Below, in pieces: positions 50,547 to 59,933 of a stretch of DNA of 64,000 nt; the stretch's first letter is position 1; each line of letters starts with the position of its first letter. The position numbers were made by a program, and so were the translations under genes. The DNA comes from CAZAMB01 sp964501365 (GTDB lineage Bacteria > Planctomycetota > Phycisphaerae > UBA1845), in NCBI GenBank assembly GCA_964501365.1, contig CAZCST010000012.1, positions 62,001-126,000 on the forward strand, given 5' to 3'. The notes below the pieces were generated by a model. That model was not told the origin of the DNA and ran no database searches. It saw nothing but the letters and a program-made list of their open reading frames with translations.

Positions 50547-53330
50547 ATGCGATCGAAATCTGGGAGGGGGATTTTCGGTTGGCTCTTGCTATTCGTGGCG
50601 GCGGCGCCGACGTTGGCGCTGCCGCCCAATTTTTTCGATGAGTCGATTGCCGACGACTGGAATCAGGCCGTCGGCATCGCCTTTGGTCCCGATGATCACA
50701 TATTCGTCTGGGAAAAGGCGGGGCGCGTCTGGATCGTAGAGAACGGCGTCAAGTCGGCCACTCCGCTCATCGACATCAGCGAAGAAGTCGGCGATTGGCG
50801 CGACTTTGGTCTGCTGGGCTTCGCACTTGACCCCGATTTTGAAACCAACGGCTACATCTACCTTCTCTACGTGGTGGATTACCATCACCTGCTCTATTTC
50901 GGCACGCCGAATTATGACCCGGCTCAGGACTGGTATTTTCAAGACACCATTGGCCGGGTCACCCGATACACCTGCAACCCCGATCATCATTCCGTGAATT
51001 ATGCCAGCCGCCTCGTGCTGCTGGGCGAATCCATCAACACCGGGATTCCAGTCTGCCACCAATCGCATGGCGTCGGGTCGCTGGTGTTCGGTGTCGATGG
51101 CACGCTCCTTGTTTCCTGCGGCGATGGCGCCAGCTTTGAGGACGTGGATTCGGGCGGTTGCATGGGCGGCAGCAGTTGTACGTGCCTTTCGGATGGAATC
51201 ATTGCAGACAAGGAGGATGTTGGCGCGTTTCGCTCCCAGCTCGTTGATTCACTCAGCGGGAAAATCCTTCGCCTCGATCCGGCCACCGGAAACGGCGTTC
51301 CAAGCAATCCGTTCTACAACGCGGGTGCGCCCCGCTCTGCCCGCTCACGTGTGTGGGCGATGGGCCTGCGGAATCCGTACCGCTTTACGCTGCGACCGGG
51401 AACCGGGAACCCCGACCCGACAGCGGGCAGCCCCGGGACGATCTATCTCGGTGATGTCGGTTGGCGGACGTGGGAGGAGATGTCCGTGGTGAAGACCGGC
51501 GGGAAGAACCTCGGCTGGCCCATTTACGAGGGCATGGATGCCGACCCGGAATACTCCGTCTTGAATATCGCCAATGAAGATGCGCTTAATCCGCTGTTCG
51601 GTACAAACCAGCCGGGCTTCGGAACTTGCAATCAGAGATATTTCTATTTCCGCAATCTCCTCACGCAGGACACGCTCTCGACTCCGTTTTTCGCAAATCC
51701 CTGCAACACGAACATCGCGATTCCTGCGAACATTCCCAAGTTTGTGCATAAGCGGCCACCCTTCGACTGGGTTCATGGCGGCCCGCAGTCGCGTACCAGC
51801 ACCTACGAAGGAAACGACTCCGTGGTGTACGACGTGAACGATCCGGCCTCGCCAGTACAGGGCGGCATTTGGGGAGGGAATTGCTCAACCGGCGGAACGT
51901 GGTACACCGGCACGGACTTCCCCATTGAGTACCAGAATAGCTACTACCATGCCGACTTTGGCGCGGGCTGGATACGCCAGTTCTTATTTGATGCGAACGA
52001 CAATCCCGTCGAGGTGCGCAATTTCCTTGAGGACGCAAGTGCGGCGATCGTTGCAGTGGTTACACCGCCCAACGGCGGAGGCATCTACTACATCGGGTAC
52101 GATCAGGATGGTTGCTGCATGGTCCGCCGCATCACGTGGCTCAACAACCTCCCGCCCACGGCTGTCGCCGCCGGATCGCCCCTGTACGGCCCTGCCCCGC
52201 TTTCCGTGCAATTCAGCAGTGCGGGATCGTCCGACTCTGATCCTGTTGGCGGTGGCGGACTCAGTTATGCGTGGAACTTCGGCGACGGGTCGGCCATCGA
52301 CAGTGCTGCGAATCCCACGCACTTGTTCCAGGGCAATCTGGACATTACCGCCCAGGGTACTTTCGTTGCCAGGGTGTTCTCGCTGAACCCACCGCACCCC
52401 GTCGGCGGCGGCAGTTGGGATCCCGAAGTGATGCGGGACGGCGATTTTCCGCCCGTTGGCAACGACGAGAGTTCGCGGCAATTCGATACGTACCACGGAG
52501 GCGATCAGGGCAACAACGACTGGATCGGCTACACTTTCACGAGCCCGAACCAGATTTCAAAAGTCGTATTCCAGGAAGGTAAGGAGTTCTTTGACGGAGG
52601 GTGGTTTGATACGTTCACGGTGCAGTCGCGCAACGGCAACGTCTGGACCAATGTACCGGGCGTGACCATCTCGCCGCCGTACGCAGGCGCCAACGGTTCA
52701 AACTATGAGACCTACGAGCTGACGTTTCCGACGGTAACAACGAACGGCATTCGGATTCAGGGAACCCCGGGTGGCAGCGCCAATTTCATCAGTGTGGGCG
52801 AACTTCGTGTCCTTACGCCGACGAATGCCGGACCGCAACGGTTTGACGTCACTTTGACCGTGACCGATTCGCTCAATTCTCCCGCCTCGGCGGGCCTGGT
52901 CGTCTCGCTGAACAACACTCCGCCCTCGGTTGTCATCACCAGTCCGCTGAATAATTCCCACTGGCCGTCCGATGGCGCCCCGGTTCCACTGACCGCCCTG
53001 ATCTCCGATGCCGAGCATGGCCCCAGCGAGCTTACCTGCCGGTGGCAAAGCATCCTGCACCATAACGATCACGTTCACCCCGAACCCTACGATTTCAATT
53101 GCACGTCGTCGGCCGTTTTCACGCCCATCAATCATGAAGGCGAGACGTTTTTCTACGAAGTGCAGCTTCAGGTAACCGACGCGCATGGCCTATCGACCAC
53201 CACATCATCATTTGTCTATCCACCATCCACCGACCCGATTCCCGCCGTTCCCACATGGGGCCTGATCGTTCTCTTTCTGGGAATCGCCATTGCCGGAACC
53301 TGCATTTCTCGTCGCGCGGCTGCTGCTTGA
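50547..53330 (+). CDS. Exported sorbosone/glucose dehydrogenase-like beta-propeller with IPTL-CTERM
   Basis: The 927-residue protein has a signal peptide (GIFGWLLLFVAAAPTLA) and a PQQ-dependent sugar dehydrogenase-like (GSDH) propeller at ~30-530, with LLGFALDPDFETNGYIYLLY and GLRNPYRFTLRP as family marks. PKD-like domains follow. The first PKD (YAWNFGDG) is interrupted by a discoidin-like segment (~640-770) and resumes with QRFDVTLTVTDS. The tail VPTWGLIVLFLGIAIAGTC-ISRR is an IPTL-CTERM type sorting signal, akin to PEP-CTERM. Whether the propeller binds PQQ is uncertain. Confidence 0.8.
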   Translation: MRSKSGRGIFGWLLLFVAAAPTLALPPNFFDESIADDWNQAVGIAFGPDDHIFVWEKAGRVWIVENGVKSATPLIDISEEVGDWRDFGLLGFALDPDFETNGYIYLLYVVDYHHLLYFGTPNYDPAQDWYFQDTIGRVTRYTCNPDHHSVNYASRLVLLGESINTGIPVCHQSHGVGSLVFGVDGTLLVSCGDGASFEDVDSGGCMGGSSCTCLSDGIIADKEDVGAFRSQLVDSLSGKILRLDPATGNGVPSNPFYNAGAPRSARSRVWAMGLRNPYRFTLRPGTGNPDPTAGSPGTIYLGDVGWRTWEEMSVVKTGGKNLGWPIYEGMDADPEYSVLNIANEDALNPLFGTNQPGFGTCNQRYFYFRNLLTQDTLSTPFFANPCNTNIAIPANIPKFVHKRPPFDWVHGGPQSRTSTYEGNDSVVYDVNDPASPVQGGIWGGNCSTGGTWYTGTDFPIEYQNSYYHADFGAGWIRQFLFDANDNPVEVRNFLEDASAAIVAVVTPPNGGGIYYIGYDQDGCCMVRRITWLNNLPPTAVAAGSPLYGPAPLSVQFSSAGSSDSDPVGGGGLSYAWNFGDGSAIDSAANPTHLFQGNLDITAQGTFVARVFSLNPPHPVGGGSWDPEVMRDGDFPPVGNDESSRQFDTYHGGDQGNNDWIGYTFTSPNQISKVVFQEGKEFFDGGWFDTFTVQSRNGNVWTNVPGVTISPPYAGANGSNYETYELTFPTVTTNGIRIQGTPGGSANFISVGELRVLTPTNAGPQRFDVTLTVTDSLNSPASAGLVVSLNNTPPSVVITSPLNNSHWPSDGAPVPLTALISDAEHGPSELTCRWQSILHHNDHVHPEPYDFNCTSSAVFTPINHEGETFFYEVQLQVTDAHGLSTTTSSFVYPPSTDPIPAVPTWGLIVLFLGIAIAGTCISRRAAAA

Positions 53331-53343
53331 TTGGTTTCGGCAG

Positions 53344-53907
53344 TTATGGATTTGGCATTTCCGGTTCGAGGTCCACGCCAAGGCCGTCGGCGATGCGATT
53401 GATGTAGTTGAAAAATGCGATTACTTGTGCAGCATCATTGATGGCCCGATCGGACAGGCCGTGACGGCGGAGTCCGTCGATGTCCTCCTGACGGATTGCC
53501 GCCGGTGTCCGCGTCAGCTTTGACGCATAGTCGCACAGCGCCTTGTCTGTCGCAGACAGTTTCGCGGAGCGGTAATCCGTCATGATCGCCCGCATCAACT
53601 CTTCGTCCTTCGCTTCCGACCGGAAGTCCCACGCGTGGGCCACCGTTCAGTAGTGACAGTCGTTGGCACGCGAAGTTACGACGGCCAGCATTTCCCGCTG
53701 CGCCCGTGAGAGTGGCGATTCGCCCTTGACCGTCGTAGCGTAGAGATCGAGCATCGCCTGAAGGGCGTTCGCGTTCTGGCTTTGGATTTTGAGAATGTTG
53801 AAGACCCGCCCGGCGCGCTTCCGAGCGGCGTCATAGATTTCGGCCAGCTTTCCGCTTGCGTGGGCTTCTTCGATGAGCTTGATGAATGCCACCTTGTTGT
53901 GCGTCAA
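53344..53907 (-). CDS. AhpD-like peroxidase-related protein with in-frame TGA (probable selenocysteine)
   Basis: Reading through a TGA at 53647-53649 gives a 187-residue protein matching the peroxidase-related/AhpD family over its full length. The N-terminal part ends SRANDCHY, the TGA is next, and TVAHAWDFRSEAKDEELM follows in the same frame. In relatives the motif is C-x-x-C-x-x-x-H; here the second Cys is replaced by TGA. Downstream the mRNA forms CUUCC-GGUC-GGAAG with its loop 26 nt after the TGA, like bacterial SECIS elements. Without recoding the two halves would be an 86-residue and a 99-residue fragment. The start is TTG at 53907 or GTG at 53892. A pseudogene caused by a point mutation cannot be excluded. 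Confidence 0.75.
53613..53649 (-). promoter_or_regulatory. Putative bacterial SECIS element
   Basis: From the TGA at 53649-53647 the message runs ACGGUGGCC..., and a hairpin CUUCC-GGUC-GGAAG lies at 53626-53613. The apical loop has G in its first positions and starts 26 nt after the TGA, within the 16-37 nt range described for bacterial SECIS. A second palindrome, CCCACGCGTGGG at 53628-53639, adjoins it and could compete. Confidence 0.5.
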
Positions 53908-53966
53908 TCCCGATCCTGCGACCCTTGCCGTTCAGTCCTGGATTCTTATCCCCTATCCCTCAAGCC

Positions 53967-55007
53967 CTAGTTTTCAATAATCGTCACCGTCGATTTCCCT
54001 TCGACGAGATACGTGTAGACCTGTTCGACATCGCTGTTCTGCATGCGCACGCACCCAAGTGATACGCTCTTGCCGATGCTCGTAGGATCGCTCGTGCCGT
54101 GGACGCCGTATCGTTCCTGTGAAAGCGCCTCGCCAGAGACGCCTTCGAGTCCGATCCACCGTTCACCCAGCGGATTGGCCGGGTCGTCGGCGGAAACGAT
54201 CGCTCCGCCGCGCGGTGGATAGTAGGTGGGATTTTCCAGCTTGTTCTTTACTTTCCACTCGCCGGTCGGAGTGCTGTCGTCCATTCCCAGCCCCACCGGA
54301 AAGCTTCGCACCAGAACATCTCCGACGTAAATGTCCAGCCGGTAGGCCCGCTTATGCACCACTGCATGGAACGGCCCGCGAATCACTTTGATCGACTGGC
54401 CCTCGCGAATTCGATGCTTGTCCGCGATTCCGTTCAGCGATGCGATGAGATCGGCAGTGACGGCGTGTTGATTCGCAATTTTCGCCAGGCTGTCCCCGGC
54501 GCGAATCACGTATCGATCCACCAGTTCATCGTCGGGCAAGAATCGGGGCGAGAACGTTGCTTCGTTGCCGATCTTGATCAGCTCCTGACGTACCTCATCT
54601 GCCACAGCTCCACTCAGCCCGGATGACCAGGCCTTGGAGAAACTCTTTCTCGCTGCGATAAGGTCGTTGCGGGAGAGCGCCTGCCGGCCTGCATCCACGA
54701 GCGCATTGGTGCTGGGTACAACGGGGGGTTGAGTGACTGGTTCAACAGGCAGTGACGCTACTTGCACCGGCGGCGGCGCAGGCGGATTTTCAGGAGCACG
54801 TTCCTGCCGTGTCGGTTCGACAGGTGGAGTATTGGCTACGGGCTTCGTAGCTGTCGGTGTGGGCAATGCCGCAAGGGCGACCGGCCCCAACTCAACGTCG
54901 GCATGTTCGCGCGGATACAGCCACCACGAAACCCCGGCGACTGCAATCAGGATGAGAAACGCCGGAACGACACCCGATGGTCTTCGCCGTCTTCTTCGCC
55001 TGCGCAC
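53967..55007 (-). CDS. L,D-transpeptidase with LysM domain
   Basis: The 346-residue protein has a basic N-terminus and one membrane anchor (GVVPAFLILIAVAGVSWWL), a Pro-rich linker, a LysM domain (DRYVIRAGDSLAKIANQHAV, ~165-215) and a YkuD catalytic domain with HGTSDPTSIGKSVSLGCVRM (~305-324) including catalytic Cys and His. Such enzymes cross-link peptidoglycan by 3-3 bonds or attach proteins. The start is GTG at 55007. It is followed in the opposite direction by no partner. Planctomycetes have peptidoglycan, so the activity is plausible. Confidence 0.92.
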   Translation of the reverse strand: MRRRRRRRRPSGVVPAFLILIAVAGVSWWLYPREHADVELGPVALAALPTPTATKPVANTPPVEPTRQERAPENPPAPPPVQVASLPVEPVTQPPVVPSTNALVDAGRQALSRNDLIAARKSFSKAWSSGLSGAVADEVRQELIKIGNEATFSPRFLPDDELVDRYVIRAGDSLAKIANQHAVTADLIASLNGIADKHRIREGQSIKVIRGPFHAVVHKRAYRLDIYVGDVLVRSFPVGLGMDDSTPTGEWKVKNKLENPTYYPPRGGAIVSADDPANPLGERWIGLEGVSGEALSQERYGVHGTSDPTSIGKSVSLGCVRMQNSDVEQVYTYLVEGKSTVTIIEN

Positions 55008-55147
55008 GATGAATCACCCCGTCGATGTGAAATCTTTCGCTGCTCCGAACACCCAAACGCACGGACTCAAAGCATATGCCTGATTCCGCGCAACGCAAGG
55101 CGCAGACTTGGCCTTTGCACGAGTCGCAGGGAATCTTTGGCGGGGGT

Positions 55148-56566
55148 CTATACCGCTGCCAGTTCGACCGCACCAGTCGCGGAGCTGTACTTTCTCGCGG
55201 CCTGGGCGATGAGGTAGAAGGAGCCGGTGATGCAGATGATGTCTTCACGGCTTACGGCGCGAAGTGCGATCTGAATCGCATCATCGAGCGATTCGGCGAC
55301 TTGCGTCATTTTGCCGGAGATTTCCATGTATTGGGCGGCCAGCTCCGCCGGTTCCGCCGATCGCGGCGTGCCGGTCGAAGTGAAGATCATCTTGTCGGCG
55401 CCAAGCTGCAGCCGCTTGATCATGCCGGCAATGTCCTTGTCGCGGTGGCAGGCGAAAATGACCACCATGGAATCGTAGGTGATATTCTGCCCGATCGCCC
55501 GCATCAGTGCGTCGATACTGGCCGCATTGTGAGCCCCATCGATCAAAATGCGGGGGTTCTCGTTGATCATCTGCATGCGGCCCGGCAGGTTCACACGGTC
55601 AAGCCCCTGCACGGCGAGCTGATCGTCGATCGGGTATCCACGGGTTTTGAGCACGTCCAGCATATTCAGTGCCAGAGTGCAGTTGATCGCCTGATGCTCG
55701 CCCAACAGCGGCACTTGCACATGCTCAAACTTGCTGGTTTCGGTCGTGAGGCAAATACGCGCGTGACGACCCGCCGCCCGCGAAAACTCGAATCGGTAGC
55801 TGAAATCGACGTTTTCGTCCGAAAACCGCAGGGGGGCTGAATTGCGGGCCGCAGTTTCGGCGAATATCTGTTTGACACTATCCCGCTGAGGCGCGCTGAC
55901 CACAGGCACACCTTTCTTGATGATGCCGGCTTTCTCCCTGGCAATTGCTTCCAGGGAATTGCCAAGCTGCGCAATGTGGTCATAGCTGATGCTGGTGAGA
56001 CCTACGACGTCAGGATGCACCACGTTTGTGGCATCAAGGCGTCCGCCAAGGCCCGTTTCTACGACTGCCAACTCGACACCGACATCCGCAAAATGCTTGA
56101 AGGCCGCAGCCGTCAGCACCTCGAAGTAGGTTGGCGAATTTACCTTGGCCTTGTTCATCACTCCCGCCACCGCCGATACCGCTTTGGCAAAGGCGTTTTC
56201 GGAGATGAGCTCGCCGTCGACCATGATCCGCTCGCGCACGTCCATCAGGTGGGGCGACGTATAGACGCCGACCTTGATCCCGCACGCCCGGACCATTTCC
56301 GCAAGCATGGTAACTGTGCTACCCTTGCCTTTGGTTCCGGCGACGTGAGCGGCCTTGAACTTGCGATGAGGATTGCCAAGGGCCGCGAGAATGCGGCTGA
56401 TCCGAGCCAACCCGAAATTATTCGAATTGTAATTGGGAGAGATAACTTTCTCCCAATTGACAAGCGAATCGAGGTAGTGAATCGCGGCCCGATAAGTACG
56501 AATGGAATTACTACTGGATTTCGCTTTCGGGCGTCGAGCAGGTCTGGTAATCGTGGTTCGAGTCAT
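55148..56566 (-). CDS. folC: Bifunctional folylpolyglutamate/dihydrofolate synthase
   Basis: The 472-residue enzyme adds glutamates to folates and may make dihydrofolate from dihydropteroate. It has the Mur-ligase P-loop HVAGTKGKGSTVTMLAEM (~73-90), a central ATPase core with HPDVVGLTSISYDHIAQLG, and the C-terminal LIDGAHNAASIDALM. An N-terminal Arg/Lys-rich extension (TRPARRPKAKSSS) precedes the usual start IRTYRAAIHYLDSL, so the true start may be further in. It is divergent from aroB. Confidence 0.93.
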   Translation of the reverse strand: MTRTTITRPARRPKAKSSSNSIRTYRAAIHYLDSLVNWEKVISPNYNSNNFGLARISRILAALGNPHRKFKAAHVAGTKGKGSTVTMLAEMVRACGIKVGVYTSPHLMDVRERIMVDGELISENAFAKAVSAVAGVMNKAKVNSPTYFEVLTAAAFKHFADVGVELAVVETGLGGRLDATNVVHPDVVGLTSISYDHIAQLGNSLEAIAREKAGIIKKGVPVVSAPQRDSVKQIFAETAARNSAPLRFSDENVDFSYRFEFSRAAGRHARICLTTETSKFEHVQVPLLGEHQAINCTLALNMLDVLKTRGYPIDDQLAVQGLDRVNLPGRMQMINENPRILIDGAHNAASIDALMRAIGQNITYDSMVVIFACHRDKDIAGMIKRLQLGADKMIFTSTGTPRSAEPAELAAQYMEISGKMTQVAESLDDAIQIALRAVSREDIICITGSFYLIAQAARKYSSATGAVELAAV

Positions 56567-56759
56567 TGGCCGGATTGTATTAGCTTTTCACGAATTCGTC
56601 AAACTCGGACCTACAATAGCTTGAGTAGGGTGTAAAGATTGGAAAAAGCACTAAAATTGACGTAAACTAATATAATATAATAACTTATTGCAATATGTTT
56701 GTTCGCCTCATAACCTAATATTCTAACCAGTACACGGTAACGAACACGCAATATCCTGT

Positions 56760-57857
56760 ATGAGTCATTTTTTATTACAATTCCCAACATTTGAGTGCCC
56801 GACGCATGTCAGAATCGACCTTGGATGCCTGTCCGGGGCGATTTCTACGTTGCCGGGAAACGTAACCCCTACCTCTGCCTTGATCATCACTGATTCGAAT
56901 GTAGGTCAATTGTACCTGGATCGCGTTCAACACGCGTTTCGGTCGGGAGGCTGGTCCATGTCGGAATTTGTTTTCGCGGCCGGCGAGCCGTCCAAAACAC
57001 TGCAAACCGTCCAGCTCGCTTACGAAGCGTTGTCGGCATTCAAGATGCCGCGCGACGGCATTATCGTTGCGTTGGGGGGAGGGGTTGTCGGTGACCTCGC
57101 CGGATTCGTTGCGGGCACCTGGATGCGAGGGCTTCGGTGGGTGTATTGCCCGACGACGATGGAAGCCGACGTGGACGCGTGTCTTGGCGGGAAGACCGCC
57201 GTCAATCTGCCGACAGGAAAAAACCTGGTGGGTTTGTTTCATCATCCAATGCTGGTGGCCGTTGATCCAGGCTGGCTAAGTACGTTGCCGCGGCGCGACA
57301 TATGTGCCGGACTGGCGGAGGCCGTGAAGCATGCATTTTTGCAATCCGCCGGGGAAGTCGCCTGGCTGGAAACCAATGCGGGAAAAATCCTCGCACTCGA
57401 TACCGAAGTGGTGGGTGCGCTGATCGAACGAAATCTGAGGTACAAGGGCCGAATCGTTTCGGAAGACCCGTTTGAAAAAGCCGATCGCCGAATCATCCTG
57501 AATTTCGGACACACCATCGGTCACGCCATCGAAACTTGTTCTGAAGGCGCACTCCGGCATGGTGAATGTGTGGCACTGGGAATGTTGGCCGCGTGCCGAA
57601 TTTCGCAACGGGCAGGCCTTATCGGTGGTGAAGTCATCGAGCGTTTACGAAAGCTGCTCACGCGATTTGATTTGCCAACGGCATTGGCTCATCCAATGAA
57701 TCGCGGCAAGGTGTTCGCAACCATGTCTCTGGACAAGAAAACGTCAGCAAGCAATTTGCGGCTGGTTTTTTTGAACGGAATTGGCAATCCCGTCGTCCGA
57801 GATGATATCTCCATCGACTGGATCGCCGATGCGTTTGATTCGCTACTGTCCTGTTGA
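56760..57857 (+). CDS. aroB: 3-Dehydroquinate synthase
   Basis: The 365-residue enzyme converts DAHP to 3-dehydroquinate in the shikimate pathway using NAD and a divalent metal. Conserved segments are visible: AAGEPSKTLQTV, ALGGGVVGDLAGFVAGTWMRG (NAD site), and metal-binding residues in AGLAEAVKHAF, LNFGHTIGHAIE and LRHGECVALGM. The Q of the usual TTLLAQVD is E in PTTMEADVDACLGGKTAVN. The gene starts at 56760 after a 190-bp AT-rich region that likely carries the promoters of aroB and folC. Confidence 0.93.
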   Translation: MSHFLLQFPTFECPTHVRIDLGCLSGAISTLPGNVTPTSALIITDSNVGQLYLDRVQHAFRSGGWSMSEFVFAAGEPSKTLQTVQLAYEALSAFKMPRDGIIVALGGGVVGDLAGFVAGTWMRGLRWVYCPTTMEADVDACLGGKTAVNLPTGKNLVGLFHHPMLVAVDPGWLSTLPRRDICAGLAEAVKHAFLQSAGEVAWLETNAGKILALDTEVVGALIERNLRYKGRIVSEDPFEKADRRIILNFGHTIGHAIETCSEGALRHGECVALGMLAACRISQRAGLIGGEVIERLRKLLTRFDLPTALAHPMNRGKVFATMSLDKKTSASNLRLVFLNGIGNPVVRDDISIDWIADAFDSLLSC

Positions 57858-57892
57858 AGTCTAAGCCGGCGTGTAGAACTGCGAGTGGAGTA

Positions 57893-58264
57893 TCAGCGAG
57901 TACTCGCCAGTTGCCATGCCTGTTCGACCCAGGCGGCAAGCTCATCGTCCACGTCATTTACCGATGAGAGCACGAGCTCGCAGTGATACCGATTGCGCGA
58001 CGCCTGTTCGATTTTGCGAATGCGCGGCGATTTGAGCGGTTTGTCCAGCCGGAGATTGAGCAGCACCGCGCCTTTGCGCGGATGCAACCCCGCGTAGGCC
58101 GTCCCACCCTCACCCGCAACGATATGCACGCAGGTCTGCTTGAGTTCCTCTACGGCTTGTCGGGCTCCGACTCTTTTGCGGATACCGGACGCGAGAGCAG
58201 CATAAATCTTGTCAGCGCCCTTGGCCACGAAAATCTCAGGTACTGAGGTAGTCTTCTTTGCCAT
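57893..58264 (-). CDS. DUF5655-like protein
   Basis: The 123-residue protein has the C-terminal IEQASRNRYHCELVLSSVND and DDELAAWVEQAW that fit DUF5655, found alone or as a tail on larger proteins; function unknown. The central GTAYAGLHPRKGAVLLNLRL matches the same family. The ATG at 58264 (AKKTTSVPEIF) is preferred to an earlier start. It ends the sucD-side group of minus-strand genes: its start is 13 bp past the sucD stop at 58278. Confidence 0.65.
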   Translation of the reverse strand: MAKKTTSVPEIFVAKGADKIYAALASGIRKRVGARQAVEELKQTCVHIVAGEGGTAYAGLHPRKGAVLLNLRLDKPLKSPRIRKIEQASRNRYHCELVLSSVNDVDDELAAWVEQAWQLASTR

Positions 58265-58277
58265 TAGATGATTGCCG

Positions 58278-59162
58278 CTAGATGATTGCCGCCACGGACT
58301 CGCCAATCTTCGCAGGGGAGTCGGCTACCTTCACTCCCGCCGCCTTGAGGGCGGCAATCTTGGTAGTCGCTGTGCCTTCGCCGCCGCTGATGATGGCTCC
58401 GGCGTGCCCCATTCGCTTGCCTGCAGGTGCGGTTTGACCGGCGATAAAGGCCACCACAGGCTTCTTGATGTTCTTTTGAATATGGCGTGCCGCAGCCTCT
58501 TCGTCGCTCCCGCCGATTTCGCCGATCATCACGATCGCGTTGGTCTTTTCGTCCGCGTTGAACATGTCGAGCAGTTCGATGAAGTTAAGACCTTTCACCG
58601 GGTCGCCGCCGATGCCCACGCACGTCGTCTGGGCCAGCCCGCGCGTCGTGCACTGCCACACGGCCTCATACGTCAGCGTTCCGCTGCGAGAAATGATTCC
58701 GACGCCCTTGTCGCCGCTCTTGTACGGCTTGTGGATGTATCCCGGCATGATGCCGATCTTGCATTCGCCCGGCGTGATGATGCCGGGACAATTCGGGCCG
58801 TTGAGCAAGGTGCCTTTGTCGTCGAGATATTTCCGGGCCTTCACCATGTCGAGCGTGGGAATGCCTTCGGTAATCAGCACGACAAGTTTGCAGCCCGCAT
58901 CGGCCGCTTCCATCGCCGCTTCCGCAGCGAAAGGGGCCGGAACGAATATCATGGAAACCGTCGCGCCGGTCGCGGCGACGGCCTGATGGCATGTGTCGAA
59001 CACGGGCAGGCCATGTTCGGACTTGGTGCCGCCTTTTCCCGGCGACACGCCGCCGACCATTTTGGTTCCATATTCCAGGCAGCCGGCCGTGTGAAACGCC
59101 CCGGCCTTGCCCGTGATTCCCTGACAGATCACTTTCGTGTCGCGGCCTACAAGAATTCCCAT
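58278..59162 (-). CDS. sucD: Succinyl-CoA ligase (ADP-forming) alpha subunit
   Basis: The 294-residue protein binds CoA (VGRDTKVICQGITGKAGAFHT) and carries the phosphorylated His in GKRMGHAGAIISGG (about residue 250). CVGIGGDPVKG is another family mark. With SucC it interconverts succinyl-CoA and succinate in the TCA cycle. The ATG at 59162 follows AGGGATTAAC. No sucC is adjacent; the upstream neighbour on the same strand is the small zinc-ribbon protein. Confidence 0.95.
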   Translation of the reverse strand: MGILVGRDTKVICQGITGKAGAFHTAGCLEYGTKMVGGVSPGKGGTKSEHGLPVFDTCHQAVAATGATVSMIFVPAPFAAEAAMEAADAGCKLVVLITEGIPTLDMVKARKYLDDKGTLLNGPNCPGIITPGECKIGIMPGYIHKPYKSGDKGVGIISRSGTLTYEAVWQCTTRGLAQTTCVGIGGDPVKGLNFIELLDMFNADEKTNAIVMIGEIGGSDEEAAARHIQKNIKKPVVAFIAGQTAPAGKRMGHAGAIISGGEGTATTKIAALKAAGVKVADSPAKIGESVAAII

Positions 59163-59249
59163 GTTAATCCCTGTTTATGAATACAAAGACAAAACTCATC
59201 CATCGCAGACGGGGCAGTATCGCAGCGCGGCGTCGCGATGTCCATTATT

Positions 59250-59492
59250 TCAAAGCATCATCAGGCCGCTGAAAGCGAGAATGAGAAGGATCGCCGCCAC
59301 GATCCAAATCCAGCGTTTTCCCGCACCGCGGCGATCCACGGGCGTGATCCAGTCACGGCAATAGGGACATTGCTGTGTGTCTTCATGGACGGTTTTGCCG
59401 CAACTTGGACATTCGAGAAGGTCGTCTTCCCCGGAGTCAGCGTCGTCATCTTCGACCCACTCCTCGTCCGGTCCATCATCTTCCCAGATCAT
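59250..59492 (-). CDS. Small zinc-ribbon membrane protein
   Basis: The 80-residue protein has an acidic N-terminus (EDDGPDEEWVEDDDADSGEDD), a zinc ribbon CPSC-x11-CPYC and one C-terminal membrane helix (RWIWIVAAILLILAFSGLMML). AAGGATCTGTC precedes the ATG at 59492. It starts 9 bp after DUF420 ends, so it is likely part of the same operon. It may be a membrane-bound metal-binding assembly factor; that is inference from its neighbours. Confidence 0.7.
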   Translation of the reverse strand: MIWEDDGPDEEWVEDDDADSGEDDLLECPSCGKTVHEDTQQCPYCRDWITPVDRRGAGKRWIWIVAAILLILAFSGLMML

Positions 59493-59501
59493 GACAGATC
59501 C

Positions 59502-59933
59502 TTAACGAGTCGCGCCGTAAAGACGAAACAACATGACATACACCATGACTCCGGTAATCGAGACGTAGACCCAGATTGGATAGGTGATCCGCGCGAGGCG
59601 GCGATGCCTGTCGATGCGGCTCTTGAGTCCGAGCACGAGCGTGCAGGTTCCCAGAATCGGAACTGTAATAGCCAGAGCAATGTGCGTGATGAGGATGAAG
59701 AAATAGACAGGCCGAATCCATCCGACGCCGCCGAATTTTTTTTCGTCGCCGAGAAAACGGTACGTCAGGTAGGTAACCAGGAAAATTGCCGAGACCACAA
59801 ATGCGGAAATCATGCACCGCTTGTGTGCCGTGATATTTCCGCGCCGAATGAAGCTGCGGCCTGTCACGAGCAGTACGAACGCAATCGAATTGAGCGTGGC
59901 ATTCACCGCCGGCAGGTCAGAAAGTTCAATCAT
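59502..59933 (-). CDS. DUF420 family membrane protein
   Basis: The 143-residue protein has four membrane helices and the DUF420 marks LPAVNATLNSIAFVLLVTGR, AHKRCMISAF and YPIWVYVSITGVMVYVML. DUF420 proteins (CtaM-type) are linked to heme-copper oxidase assembly in several bacteria. It overlaps the SCO1 gene by 4 bp (59930-59933), supporting co-translation. Confidence 0.85.
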   Translation of the reverse strand: MIELSDLPAVNATLNSIAFVLLVTGRSFIRRGNITAHKRCMISAFVVSAIFLVTYLTYRFLGDEKKFGGVGWIRPVYFFILITHIALAITVPILGTCTLVLGLKSRIDRHRRLARITYPIWVYVSITGVMVYVMLFRLYGATR

